Shown here: positions 1-8,076 of the stretch, one piece after another
Layout: every line of letters starts with the position of its first letter
Numbering within the stretch: the first letter of the stretch is position 1
Source: SZAS-7 sp964514655
GTDB lineage: Bacteria; Chlamydiota; Chlamydiia; Chlamydiales; FEN-1388
Assembly (NCBI GenBank): GCA_964514655.1
Contig: CAZEQY010000023.1
Span: forward strand, 1-38,265
Direction of reading: 5' to 3'
DNA: 38,265 nt
Position numbers and translations under genes: made by a program
The notes under the pieces: model-generated
What the model was told of the DNA's origin: nothing
Seen by the model: only the letters and a program-made list of their open reading frames with translations
The model's database searches: none

Positions 1-147
1 TCGGGCAGGATAGTAATTAGTCATTAACAACAAAAAGGTGATAATAATGATAAAACAATAACAATGATAAATTAGATTGTTATTATTTTATTTTTTATTT
101 TTTATTTAGTTTTGTCGGTATTACCGTTTTGCATTTATCCTGCCCGA
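1..147. repeat. Inverted repeat around an AT-rich core
   Basis: An 11-bp sequence TCGGGCAGGAT at the left edge is repeated exactly in inverted orientation at 137-147. The roughly 125 bp between them is very AT-rich with long T runs. A further ATCCTGCC follows at 148-155. The left arm touches the window edge, so the true repeat may be longer. The GCAGGAT word recurs in the repeats near 241 and at 38079 and 38202. I see no gene in 1-326; an open frame at 257-568 runs antisense through the glycosyltransferase gene and is not supported. Confidence 0.55.
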
Positions 148-222
148 TCCTGCCAGCTTTAGCGGATCCTGTTATTTAAATGTCTGGATTCCTGTCACTT
201 AAGAGAGTTTTTTGCTTCTTAG

Positions 223-248
223 CCTGATGCGTATGGGATCAGCAGGAT
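223..248 (+). repeat. 26-nt dispersed repeat, copy 1
   Basis: The 26 nt beginning CCTGATGCGTATGGGAT and ending GCAGGAT match 24 of 26 positions of the reverse complement of 38202-38227 at the other end of the window. It lies in the intergenic space downstream of the glycosyltransferase gene. It appears to be a module of the same GCAGGAT-containing repeat family that includes the palindrome at 38076-38214. Confidence 0.6.
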
Positions 249-326
249 AATGATAAATGCATCTAGACATAATTCAACTGAATTTCACGCTAAAATTTTT
301 GAAATTTGTTACGAGGCAATATAGGC

Positions 327-1256
327 TTATAAGCCCTGCAAGAAGGAAATCCATTGGGGGATGCGTTTTTGCCATGAGTACATTGTGTCGGCGTACTTTT
401 TTTGATCGGCAAGCTTCTCAGAAAGCTGATCGCGGGATTCAATTGCTTGCTCCAAGGTTTTACGAAAAATCTGGACATGCTCTTTGCGATCTTCGTGAAA
501 GTGATACATCATGGTACAGTTTGCGGCTGTCTCCGGTAGGGCGGCAAAGTCTGGGTGCACGGCAATGAGACCGCCGGACATTGCTTCCATAAGGACCATG
601 CAGGACGTTTCGGCCCAAATTGAGGGATAGGCTAGAATATGCGACTGCTGAATATGGTGGATTATTTCTGCATAGGTTACAGTACCTAGGTAGGTAATTT
701 TTGGATCTTGTTTGCACTCTTCAAAAAGCTGCAAAAAGGGCGCATTTCGCGCCTCATTACCATATAGCTTAAAGTTTGATGCCACGACAAGTTCTAGGCG
801 CTCATCCTTTTTGCTAAGCTCTTTAAATACAGGAACCAAAATTTCAAGCCCCCTTTGCGGAGTCGAGTAGTACATCAGGCGAATTTTATCTGTTGGCTTT
901 GTGTGAGCTGGTATCGGCTCTATAGCATTTAAGAGCACGGCACATTTTGACCACGGAATCCGGTAGGCATTTATAAAAAGCTGCATCTGCCAGTGGCTTA
1001 CAAATATAAGTTTTGTAAATTTGCTCCAGCCATTATTTAGTAAATGATTGTACATGGGATCGCCCGGTAAATCATCAACATGCAGTAGCTGTATCTTTGA
1101 TAGATCCACTAAATCAGGCCGGTATCTAGAGGGCCAAATTTGAAATTTCTCTACTAACGCGCGCGGCAGCTGATTATACAACTCACGAAAGAGCCGCTCA
1201 GTTCCCCCTTGAGACATTTCATTCAAAGCAACTTTTGATAGTAAATCTTCGTTCAT
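327..1256 (-). CDS. Glycosyltransferase, GT4 / GT-B fold
   Basis: A 309-residue protein. The N-terminal segment has the G-G-T-E loop (residues 17-20) typical of the acceptor-side domain of GT4 enzymes. The C-terminal domain has the EX7E signature (E216 to E224, followed by AMSGG), which binds the nucleotide-sugar donor. No signal peptide or membrane span is visible, so it should be cytoplasmic or peripheral. The ATG at 1256 was chosen because AGGA lies a few bases upstream; an in-frame extension to 1340 has no support. It is short for a GT4 enzyme, which usually has 350-400 residues, so the N-terminal Rossmann domain may be reduced. It is divergent from the MFS gene with only 57 bp between starts. 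Acceptor and donor sugar cannot be told; surface polysaccharide or LPS decoration is likely. Confidence 0.8.
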   Translation of the reverse strand: MNEDLLSKVALNEMSQGGTERLFRELYNQLPRALVEKFQIWPSRYRPDLVDLSKIQLLHVDDLPGDPMYNHLLNNGWSKFTKLIFVSHWQMQLFINAYRIPWSKCAVLLNAIEPIPAHTKPTDKIRLMYYSTPQRGLEILVPVFKELSKKDERLELVVASNFKLYGNEARNAPFLQLFEECKQDPKITYLGTVTYAEIIHHIQQSHILAYPSIWAETSCMVLMEAMSGGLIAVHPDFAALPETAANCTMMYHFHEDRKEHVQIFRKTLEQAIESRDQLSEKLADQKKYADTMYSWQKRIPQWISFLQGL

Positions 1257-1301
1257 ATGTTCCTGTATCCTCTTAAACTGGCAAAAATTTTGCAAATGCT
1301 T

Positions 1302-1307
1302 TATCAT
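1302..1307 (+). promoter_or_regulatory. Possible -10 element of the MFS gene
   Basis: TATCAT ends 6 nt before the ATG at 1314, and no Shine-Dalgarno sequence is visible. If this is the -10 box, transcription would begin at or next to the start codon, giving a leaderless mRNA. The matching -35 (near 279) is poor, so this is a weak call. Confidence 0.25.
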
Positions 1308-1313
1308 AGTTGC

Positions 1314-2540
1314 ATGGATATTTCTCTTCAGGCAAACCAAACAAAGCGCCTTATGTTTGTTTCAAACCTGCTTCAAGAGCCATTTATTGCATTAAACCTC
1401 ATGCTAGATGTGCTTCTTGTAGCCTATTTTGGAGCATCTACTTTTGAAATTTCTATTTTAACCACTCTACGCCCAGTCCTTGCCGTATGTGCCTTTTACT
1501 GGGGCTCCATGCTGCTCTATCGCCCAGAACTTGTGCGCTTTAGCTTGGTACTAGCAACGGCCCTTGCAACAGCTTTTTTTCTCTTTGCGCCCTGGGTGGA
1601 TAACATCTGGTACTTTATTTTGGCAGAATGCTGCTTTGTCCTTTTTTGGCGAGCCGCCCACCCTGCTCAAATGGAAATTCTAAAGCTAAACCTTGATAAA
1701 GGGCTGCGAGAGCGCTTTTTTTCTCAGGCACTCATTGTTTCACACGCATCAGGAATGCTTATTGGCCCTCTACTTGGCCTCTTTCTTAAAATAAATCCTA
1801 ATATTTGGAAGGAGCTATTTTTTACTGGCGCGCTCTTTTATATCGCATCTGCGTGGGTAAAGCGCTCCTTTTCTGTTCCCATCATACCCCAGCAGCCTGT
1901 TGCCATAAAAAGCGCAAAGTGTCTGCTCATTACCCCATGGAAAGAATCGTGGAGGCTACTTAAAACAAATAAGCTCTTTAGGCAGTTTCAGCTTGGATTT
2001 TTTATTGCAGGCTCAGGTCTTATGTTTGCAAAGCCTTCGATTCCAGGCTATCTCACAAGTCTCAACCTATCGTTTTTAGAAATATTTTCACTCTTTACGC
2101 TGCTTGAAGGCCTAGGCTTTATCCTTACAGCGAGCATGTGGGCAAAGCTGCTACAAACATCAGGCCTACAAAGAACTGCATGTCTTGTTGCCACATGCTT
2201 TTCTTTACAGCCCCTTTTCTTGATTATGCCCTCTATTTCAGAAGTCTTTGTCTTTTTAGCCTATTTCTTTTATGGAGCAGCACAAGCCGGCTCTCGCCTA
2301 GTATGGAACCTATCAGGCCCGCACCTATGCGGCAAGGAATCTAGCTCGCAGTATACTTCTGTAAACATTTTAGCAATAGGTGTACGAGGCTCTTTTGTGC
2401 CGCTACTAGGAGCAAGCTTTACCCAAATCTTTAGCCCAGAAGCTTCCCTTGCAGTAAGCTTTGCCTGTATGCTAGCTGGTGCTTTTTATCTCTATAGGAT
2501 AAGCCGCGAAGTTCCGGAGACTACCCTTTCTGAGTGCTGA
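1314..2540 (+). CDS. Major facilitator superfamily transporter
   Basis: A polytopic membrane protein of 408 residues, the usual size of a 12-helix MFS carrier. Hydrophobic spans alternate with short basic loops, with a longer central basic loop between the two halves (around residues 185-215). The substrate is not recognisable. The start at ATG 1314 (MDISLQ) gives a sensible cytoplasmic N-terminus; an in-frame start at 1257 would overlap the control region of the divergent glycosyltransferase. The 3' end overlaps the convergent adenylate-kinase-like gene by 20 bp. The superfamily call is from topology and composition, not from a diagnostic motif. Confidence 0.7.
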   Translation: MDISLQANQTKRLMFVSNLLQEPFIALNLMLDVLLVAYFGASTFEISILTTLRPVLAVCAFYWGSMLLYRPELVRFSLVLATALATAFFLFAPWVDNIWYFILAECCFVLFWRAAHPAQMEILKLNLDKGLRERFFSQALIVSHASGMLIGPLLGLFLKINPNIWKELFFTGALFYIASAWVKRSFSVPIIPQQPVAIKSAKCLLITPWKESWRLLKTNKLFRQFQLGFFIAGSGLMFAKPSIPGYLTSLNLSFLEIFSLFTLLEGLGFILTASMWAKLLQTSGLQRTACLVATCFSLQPLFLIMPSISEVFVFLAYFFYGAAQAGSRLVWNLSGPHLCGKESSSQYTSVNILAIGVRGSFVPLLGASFTQIFSPEASLAVSFACMLAGAFYLYRISREVPETTLSEC

Positions 2541-3246
2541 TAAGGGTTTTGATATCTATGAACATTTCCTCAAAGGGTCTATCGCCGTCAATTTCGACGA
2601 GCATCTTTTCTACTGAAAAATAGGACTGGAGGGGAAGTATTGTGTCTCTAAAGTGTTCTGTGCGTTTTTTGAGTGTTTCAGGACAGTCATCAGTGCGGCG
2701 CGTAAGTTCATAGCCGCAGATGTCGCACACCTGCTCATTTTGCGGTGGCGAGCGATCAAGATGGTAGACGCGCCCACAGTTTGTGCAGACTAAGCGCCCT
2801 TCGTGACATGTCAAAAGCCACTTTTCTGATGTTCTTATGTATACAGGCAGCATGCGATATTCTTGGCTAAAGCGCACCTTTAATGCCTTTGCCTGCTCGG
2901 CAGTTTTTGGAAAGCCATCTAGCAAAAATCCCTTGCGACAGTCTTGACGTTTTGTTCGCTCAGAAATAAGTCGCAAAAGAAGCTCATCAGGAATATGGCC
3001 GGTATTGAGACACTCGCGAGTTAAGCGACCAACATCGTTATCATCATCGCTATAGTCTAGTAGTAAATCTGCAGCAGAAATATAGGGCATCGAAAAAGAA
3101 CTACTTACCTTTACAGCAAGTGCATCTCGCCCTGAGCCTGGAGCTCCAAGTAGAAGCAGAATCAACGGACGCTGGGTAGCCTCTGCCATACAGCTCGGTG
3201 CCATAAACAGCATGAGGATAAAGACGTGTTTTAGTACATTTTGCAT
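2521..3246 (-). CDS. Exported adenylate-kinase-like protein
   Basis: A 241-residue protein with the adenylate kinase fold preceded by a hydrophobic signal sequence (residues 5-20), which cytosolic Adk lacks. The P-loop reads GAPGSGRD (34-41): the catalytic Walker A lysine is arginine. The AMP-site motif TGDMLR of bacterial Adk is replaced by AADLLL (about 58-63), losing the AMP-binding Thr and Arg. DGFPR has become DGFPK (110-114). By contrast the LID is conserved: Cys154, 157, 174 and 177 form a zinc site, and RRTDD and KKR (about 183-195) match the family. It may therefore bind a nucleotide but be altered or inactive as a kinase. The ATG at 3246 is preceded by AGGTGG; a longer frame to 3303 would overlap the HAD gene. 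It lies 44 nt after the HAD gene, probably in the ileS operon. The APSC at 16-19 is a poor lipobox, so lipidation is doubtful. Confidence 0.8.
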   Translation of the reverse strand: MQNVLKHVFILMLFMAPSCMAEATQRPLILLLLGAPGSGRDALAVKVSSSFSMPYISAADLLLDYSDDDNDVGRLTRECLNTGHIPDELLLRLISERTKRQDCRKGFLLDGFPKTAEQAKALKVRFSQEYRMLPVYIRTSEKWLLTCHEGRLVCTNCGRVYHLDRSPPQNEQVCDICGYELTRRTDDCPETLKKRTEHFRDTILPLQSYFSVEKMLVEIDGDRPFEEMFIDIKTLISTQKG

Positions 3247-3290
3247 ACCACCTATCACGCTAAAACGAGGAGTATAGCGATCGATCACAT

Positions 3291-3956
3291 TTACTGAAAC
3301 CATGAATCTAACTCACCAAATGTAAGTTCATTAAACGAATCGATAATTTTGTCTGCTCTATAGGGCAGCTGTTCAAACGCTCGGGGCTGAAATGTTGTAG
3401 TTATACCAATGCTCTTACAGCCTGCCTTTGTTGCCGCTTCAATACCAAGTAGGGCATCTTCAATAACCACCGTACGTTGTGGCTCTAATTTAAGGCGCAT
3501 TGCAGCCTTTATAAAGCACTCTGGGTCTGGTTTTCCATGAGAGACATCTTCGCCCGATACAATTTGAGCAAAGTAGCTTTGTATGTCATGACGCTTCAAC
3601 ACAAGGTCGATATTTTTTAGGATTGAGGATGATGCTATCGCACATGGCACATCATGCTTGTTCAGCATCTCTAAAAACTGCCTAAATCCGGAATGCAACT
3701 GCACATCTGCCACGCGCGCTTGAAAGAGGGCTTCTTTACGTTTAGAAATAGCTTCTATTTCTTTTGGATCGCTTGTCCAGCCCAAAATTTCGCGGATAAA
3801 ACGCGCATTTTTTACGCCAAAGCCAGAAACATACTGCTCGTGAGTGACACTTTTATTTTGCTCTTTTGCAACTTCTAGCCAGCAAAGCTCATGATGCCTG
3901 ATGGTATCGACAACTACGCCGTCAAAATCAAAAATCACGCCCCACGACTTAGTCAT
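3291..3956 (-). CDS. HAD-family hydrolase (phosphoglucomutase-like)
   Basis: A 221-residue haloacid dehalogenase subfamily IA protein. Motif I is DFDGVVVDT (10-18), with the nucleophile Asp10 and general acid Asp12. Motif II is the SSS run near 109-111, motif III Lys142 in HGKPDP, and motif IV Glu166-Asp167 in VVIEDALLGIEAA. A helical cap lies between motifs I and II. The best family match is the beta-phosphoglucomutase / sugar-phosphate phosphatase group; the substrate is unknown. Its ATG overlaps the ileS stop codon (ATGA, 3953-3956), so translation is probably coupled to ileS. Confidence 0.85.
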   Translation of the reverse strand: MTKSWGVIFDFDGVVVDTIRHHELCWLEVAKEQNKSVTHEQYVSGFGVKNARFIREILGWTSDPKEIEAISKRKEALFQARVADVQLHSGFRQFLEMLNKHDVPCAIASSSILKNIDLVLKRHDIQSYFAQIVSGEDVSHGKPDPECFIKAAMRLKLEPQRTVVIEDALLGIEAATKAGCKSIGITTTFQPRAFEQLPYRADKIIDSFNELTFGELDSWFQ

Positions 3957-6900
3957 CGTTTTTGCCTTTCTAATACAACGACAGCACGCTCGCCATTTAA
4001 ATCGATAACGCTGCCCGCGCAAGGCCCAAAATGATACGAAAGGGCTAAAATTTCTGGCGAAATGTAGGTTGCATGCTGTTCGATACAGGATTTTACGCGC
4101 TCTGTCGTTTCAAGCGTTACGTTGATGCGATCAGAAATATCGAGTCCTTGCTCCTTTCGCATTTGATTGATCTTATTTACAATCTCGCGAGCAAGGCCAA
4201 GTTCTTTAAGCATATCGTTTAGCTCGATGTCTAGCGCTACAGTCACGTCGCCATGGTTTTCGGCAATTAGGCCCTCTTTTACCTTGCGCTCTACCTGCAC
4301 CTCATCACTTGAAAGTTCTATCCGCTCACCTTCTACAGTGATATGAATCTTTTCGCCATTCATAAGCTTTGCAAGCTCATCGCGAGAAAGCTCTGATATT
4401 ACCTTGTGTGCGCTGTTCATCAGCTTGCCAATCTTTTTACCAAGCACTCTAAAGTTTGGCTTTGCCTGCAAGGTTACAAACTGGCTTTCATCGCTAGAAT
4501 AGATAATATCCTGTACGTTAAGCTCATCGGCAATAAGCTCTTTTTCTTCTTTTAGTAGCGATAGACTTTCTGGGTTTGATGATATCACAAACGCCTTTGC
4601 AAGAGGCTGACGCACTTTAATTTCATTTGCCTTTCGTAGGCTATGACCAAGACTTACAACTTCTTGCACTTTTGCCATGGCAGCTTCTAGATGTAGATCT
4701 CGAAGCTCTTTATGATACGCCGGATAGTCTGAAAGGTGAACAGATTCTGGATCATTTTGCATGCGAAGATTCTGATAGATCTCCTCGGCAATAAAGGGCA
4801 CAAAAGGAGCAATCACCTTTGTGAGCTGTATGAGCACTGTATAGAGTGTCTGAAAAGCCTCTCTTCTATCGGAGCTTTCTTCATCGCTCCAAAAGCGTCT
4901 ACGCGAGCGTCTTATGTACCAGTTTGTAAGCTGTTCGATAAACATCACAAATGGACCCACGCTTGCGCTGAGATCATAGGCATCCATGCCTTTTTCTACA
5001 TCATGTACAAGCTTTTGAGTAACTGACAACATCCAGCGGTCTATCGTAGAATTTGGCTTTTCAGAATGAGTAGGCGTAAAGTTATAGAGGCGCGCATAGG
5101 TTAAAAAGAAGCTATAAGAATGCCATAGCGGTATAAGCACCTGCTTGAGCACCAAGTCAACACCGGCTTCAGAAAAGCACATATCATCGGCTTTAACAGC
5201 AGGACTATTAAGCATGTAGAGCCTCATAGCATCTGCGCCATACTTTTTGATGACCTGTTCTGGATCCGGATAATTTTTTAGGCGCTTTGACATTTTTGCG
5301 CCATCAGCTGCCAGCACAATACCATTTACGATAACGTTTTTAAACGCCGGCTTATCAAAAAGAGCGCTAGAAAGTATTGTAAGGGTATAAAACCACCCGC
5401 GGGTTTGGTCTAGGCCTTCTGCGATAAAATCAGCCGGAAAGCTTTCTTCAAACATCTTTTGATTTTCAAATGGATAGTGGTTTTGTGCATAGGGCATTGA
5501 GCCGGACTCAAACCAGCAGTCAAACACTTCAGATATACGCCTAAAGACCTTGCCATCTTTTTTGATCTCAAGGTTATCTATGAAGTGGCGGTGTAGGTCA
5601 TGTGCTTTATAACCTGTAAGCTCTTCAAGCTCTTTGATGCTGCCTATAACAAGCTCTTCGCCATCTTCAGCTCTCCAAAGTGGGATTGGCGTTCCCCAGT
5701 AGCGGTTGCGGCTGATGTTCCAGTCACGAGCACCTTCTAGCCACTTGCCAAAGCGGCCATGTTTGATGTGCGTCGGCATCCAGTATATGGCTTCATTTGA
5801 CTTTAGAAGTTTGTCTTTAATCTTTTCGACGCTCACAAACCACGTCGACATAGCCTTGTAGATTAATGGAGTGTCTGATCGCCAGCAAAACGGATAGCGG
5901 TGGCGTATAGTGTCGTGCTTTAAGATGCGCCCTTCTTGCTTGAGATGGCGTATGATATCTTTATCGCATGTCTTTACCATGCGGCCTTGGTATTCCGGAA
6001 TTTCTTGTGTGAACTGGCCATTTTGATCGACAGGACAGACAACAGGAATATTCTGCTTTTGGCATGCATAAAAGTCCGATTCTCCAAATGCAGGTGCCGC
6101 ATGAACAAGGCCTGTACCATCTTCTACAGTTACAAAGTCATCAAGAATCACCTTAAAAGCGCCTTTTTCGCGCATGTTGCTAAAGTAGCTAAAAGCAGGC
6201 TGATATGGCCTTCCGGCAAGCTCGCGCCCCTTAAAGCGGCGGATGACAATCTCTTCTTCCGGATGCTTGAAGTAGGCTGCAAGGCGGCTTTCAGCAAGTA
6301 TATAGCGATGATGAGAATGAGGATCCTGCACAAGCACATAGTCAATATCTGGCCCTGCGATAACTGCTAGGTTAGAGATAAGCGTCCAAGGTGTTGTCGT
6401 CCATGCCAGTAATGAGACATTTTCTTCATCTAGCAATGGGAAGGTAATAACGATTGAGGGATCGTCTGTTTCTTTATAGTTTTCGCTTGCTTCAAAGTTA
6501 GATAAAGGCGTTCCCAGCTTCCAGGAGTAGGGCATAACGCGATAGCCTTCGTAGACAAGCCCCTTTTTATAGAGCTCTTTAAAGATCCACCAGACGCTTT
6601 CCATGAAGGTAAGGTCCATCGTCTTATATGTTTGAGAAAAATCTACCCATCTACCGCTACGAAGAACAATTGACTTCCACTCTTCGGAGTAGCGTAGAAC
6701 AATTGCTCGGCACTCCTCGTTAAAGTTTGCAACACCAAATTCTTCAATAGACGCTGCGCCCGTTAGGCCTTTTGCCTTTTCAATTTCATTTTCCACAGGA
6801 AGACCGTGACAGTCCCAGCCAAAGCGACGAGGCACATAATAGCCCTTCATCGTCTTGTAGCGCGGCACCACATCTTTAATTGTGCCTGCCAAAAGGTGGC

Positions 6901-7069
6901 CATAGTGTGGAAGGCCCGTTGCAAAGGGAGGGCCATCGTAGGTCGCAAATAGGGGGCCATTTTTGCGCCCGTCTACGGATTTTTCAAAAATTTTATTTTT
7001 ACTCCAGAACGCTAAAACTTTTTCTTCACGCTCTGAGAAGCTGCTACGGGTATCTGGTGGCTCAAACAT
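3953..7069 (-). CDS. ileS: Isoleucyl-tRNA synthetase
   Basis: A cytosolic class I synthetase that charges tRNA-Ile, 1038 residues from the ATG at 7069. The HIGH-type signature is HYGH (55-58) within the block around GPPFATGLPHYGH, and the KMSKS loop is KMSKR near residue 593. The CP1 editing domain lies between them; an anticodon-binding helical domain and a long C-terminal extension follow. Length and the HYGH variant resemble the longer, eukaryote-like IleRS group that includes the chlamydial enzymes rather than the roughly 940-residue E. coli type (family knowledge). A GTG at 7081 is an alternative start, but the ATG at 7069 has a purine-rich GTGAG stretch upstream. It is the first gene of a run with the HAD and adenylate-kinase-like genes. 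Confidence 0.97.
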   Translation of the reverse strand: MFEPPDTRSSFSEREEKVLAFWSKNKIFEKSVDGRKNGPLFATYDGPPFATGLPHYGHLLAGTIKDVVPRYKTMKGYYVPRRFGWDCHGLPVENEIEKAKGLTGAASIEEFGVANFNEECRAIVLRYSEEWKSIVLRSGRWVDFSQTYKTMDLTFMESVWWIFKELYKKGLVYEGYRVMPYSWKLGTPLSNFEASENYKETDDPSIVITFPLLDEENVSLLAWTTTPWTLISNLAVIAGPDIDYVLVQDPHSHHRYILAESRLAAYFKHPEEEIVIRRFKGRELAGRPYQPAFSYFSNMREKGAFKVILDDFVTVEDGTGLVHAAPAFGESDFYACQKQNIPVVCPVDQNGQFTQEIPEYQGRMVKTCDKDIIRHLKQEGRILKHDTIRHRYPFCWRSDTPLIYKAMSTWFVSVEKIKDKLLKSNEAIYWMPTHIKHGRFGKWLEGARDWNISRNRYWGTPIPLWRAEDGEELVIGSIKELEELTGYKAHDLHRHFIDNLEIKKDGKVFRRISEVFDCWFESGSMPYAQNHYPFENQKMFEESFPADFIAEGLDQTRGWFYTLTILSSALFDKPAFKNVIVNGIVLAADGAKMSKRLKNYPDPEQVIKKYGADAMRLYMLNSPAVKADDMCFSEAGVDLVLKQVLIPLWHSYSFFLTYARLYNFTPTHSEKPNSTIDRWMLSVTQKLVHDVEKGMDAYDLSASVGPFVMFIEQLTNWYIRRSRRRFWSDEESSDRREAFQTLYTVLIQLTKVIAPFVPFIAEEIYQNLRMQNDPESVHLSDYPAYHKELRDLHLEAAMAKVQEVVSLGHSLRKANEIKVRQPLAKAFVISSNPESLSLLKEEKELIADELNVQDIIYSSDESQFVTLQAKPNFRVLGKKIGKLMNSAHKVISELSRDELAKLMNGEKIHITVEGERIELSSDEVQVERKVKEGLIAENHGDVTVALDIELNDMLKELGLAREIVNKINQMRKEQGLDISDRINVTLETTERVKSCIEQHATYISPEILALSYHFGPCAGSVIDLNGERAVVVLERQKR

Positions 7070-7134
7070 ATAAAAACTCACTTTAGGACAATAATGCTAC
7101 CTTAGTCGTGCAAAAATTGCTATAGTTTCATGCC

Positions 7135-8076
7135 ATGGTTAAACCGGTTCGACGATCACATGTTTTAGCTATTGAATTTGGGGCTACAAAGGTCAAGTGC
7201 GCTCGTTTTCCCAAAAAGGTAACCACCCTTTCAGACCTCAAAGATGTCACCATTACCCACTTTGATAACTGGGAAGAACATGCTTCTAAAAGCCTGCTTG
7301 AGCAAATTCCAGAAATCTTCAGCGGCAAGCTAGAACACCCCCTCTCAGAAGTAGTCAAAGAGGACTCATCTCGGATTGGCGTTTCAATAAGAGGCGCTGT
7401 ACGAGATGGCTCCTATCTTTCTAGAACAACCCTTCCAAATAATCTACAGGATATTTTACATGAATCTAGCGAGCGCGATGTAGATATCGAAAATGATGCT
7501 GTCTGCTTCGCTCGTGGGAGCCTTGCCTATAGCAAGCTTGCATCTAAAGATATTCCCCTCCCTGCACTTGTATTGACTTTTGGTACAGGTGTCGGCTGCG
7601 CGATTATTCACGATGAAAAGCGCATAAGCCAGGTAGCACTTTCTGCATTACGTCCCCGCTATCACTACTTATATAAAACTCAAAAAAAACAGGAAAAGGC
7701 CCTTAAAAAGGTGCAGCCAGTAGCAAATTGGTCCGTCCACGACGTTTTGGGGATCGACTTTTTCAAGTGGATTCAAAGCGTAAAAAAAGACCCGGCATCC
7801 TATTGTAAAAAGCGCGTGATTGCCCTTATCAAAGATCTAGACAACCACTTTAGCTCTCATCACTTTAAGTCCATCATCATTGGCGGGGGCAATAGCCGCT
7901 TTATAGACCTCAACACGTATAAAAAACGCCCTGTAGTAGTGCTATCGCCTACAACGCTGCAAAAGGCAGGCATTGCAAGCGACAGCATACAGCTCCTTGG
8001 CAGCACCCTTAAAGACGACTTTCACCAAACAGAGCTCATCCCTCCCTTCAAAAAAGAAGAATCGCATCTATTTTAG
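7135..8076 (+). CDS. ROK-type / glucokinase-fold sugar kinase
   Basis: A 313-residue protein with the actin-like ATPase layout of ROK kinases. A phosphate-1 loop is present (EFGATKVK, 14-21), then the ROK catalytic ENDA (119-122; Asp121 the likely base), the phosphate-2 loop LTFGTGVGCAII (147-158), and a Gly-rich adenosine segment IIIGGGNSRF near 260. The zinc motif of classical ROK proteins (CxCGxxGC) is absent; a Lys-rich segment (about 180-195) lies in that part of the chain. No DNA-binding domain is present. It is probably a cytoplasmic hexokinase of unknown sugar. The ATG at 7135 has no Shine-Dalgarno sequence, and a TATAGT lies at 7121-7126. It is divergent from ileS, and its end overlaps the S46 peptidase gene by 4 bp. 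Confidence 0.75.
   Translation: MVKPVRRSHVLAIEFGATKVKCARFPKKVTTLSDLKDVTITHFDNWEEHASKSLLEQIPEIFSGKLEHPLSEVVKEDSSRIGVSIRGAVRDGSYLSRTTLPNNLQDILHESSERDVDIENDAVCFARGSLAYSKLASKDIPLPALVLTFGTGVGCAIIHDEKRISQVALSALRPRYHYLYKTQKKQEKALKKVQPVANWSVHDVLGIDFFKWIQSVKKDPASYCKKRVIALIKDLDNHFSSHHFKSIIIGGGNSRFIDLNTYKKRPVVVLSPTTLQKAGIASDSIQLLGSTLKDDFHQTELIPPFKKEESHLF

Noticed and set aside
257..568. A 103-codon plus-strand open frame at the left edge
   Set aside because: Most of it is antisense to the glycosyltransferase gene, has no ribosome binding site and encodes no recognisable protein.
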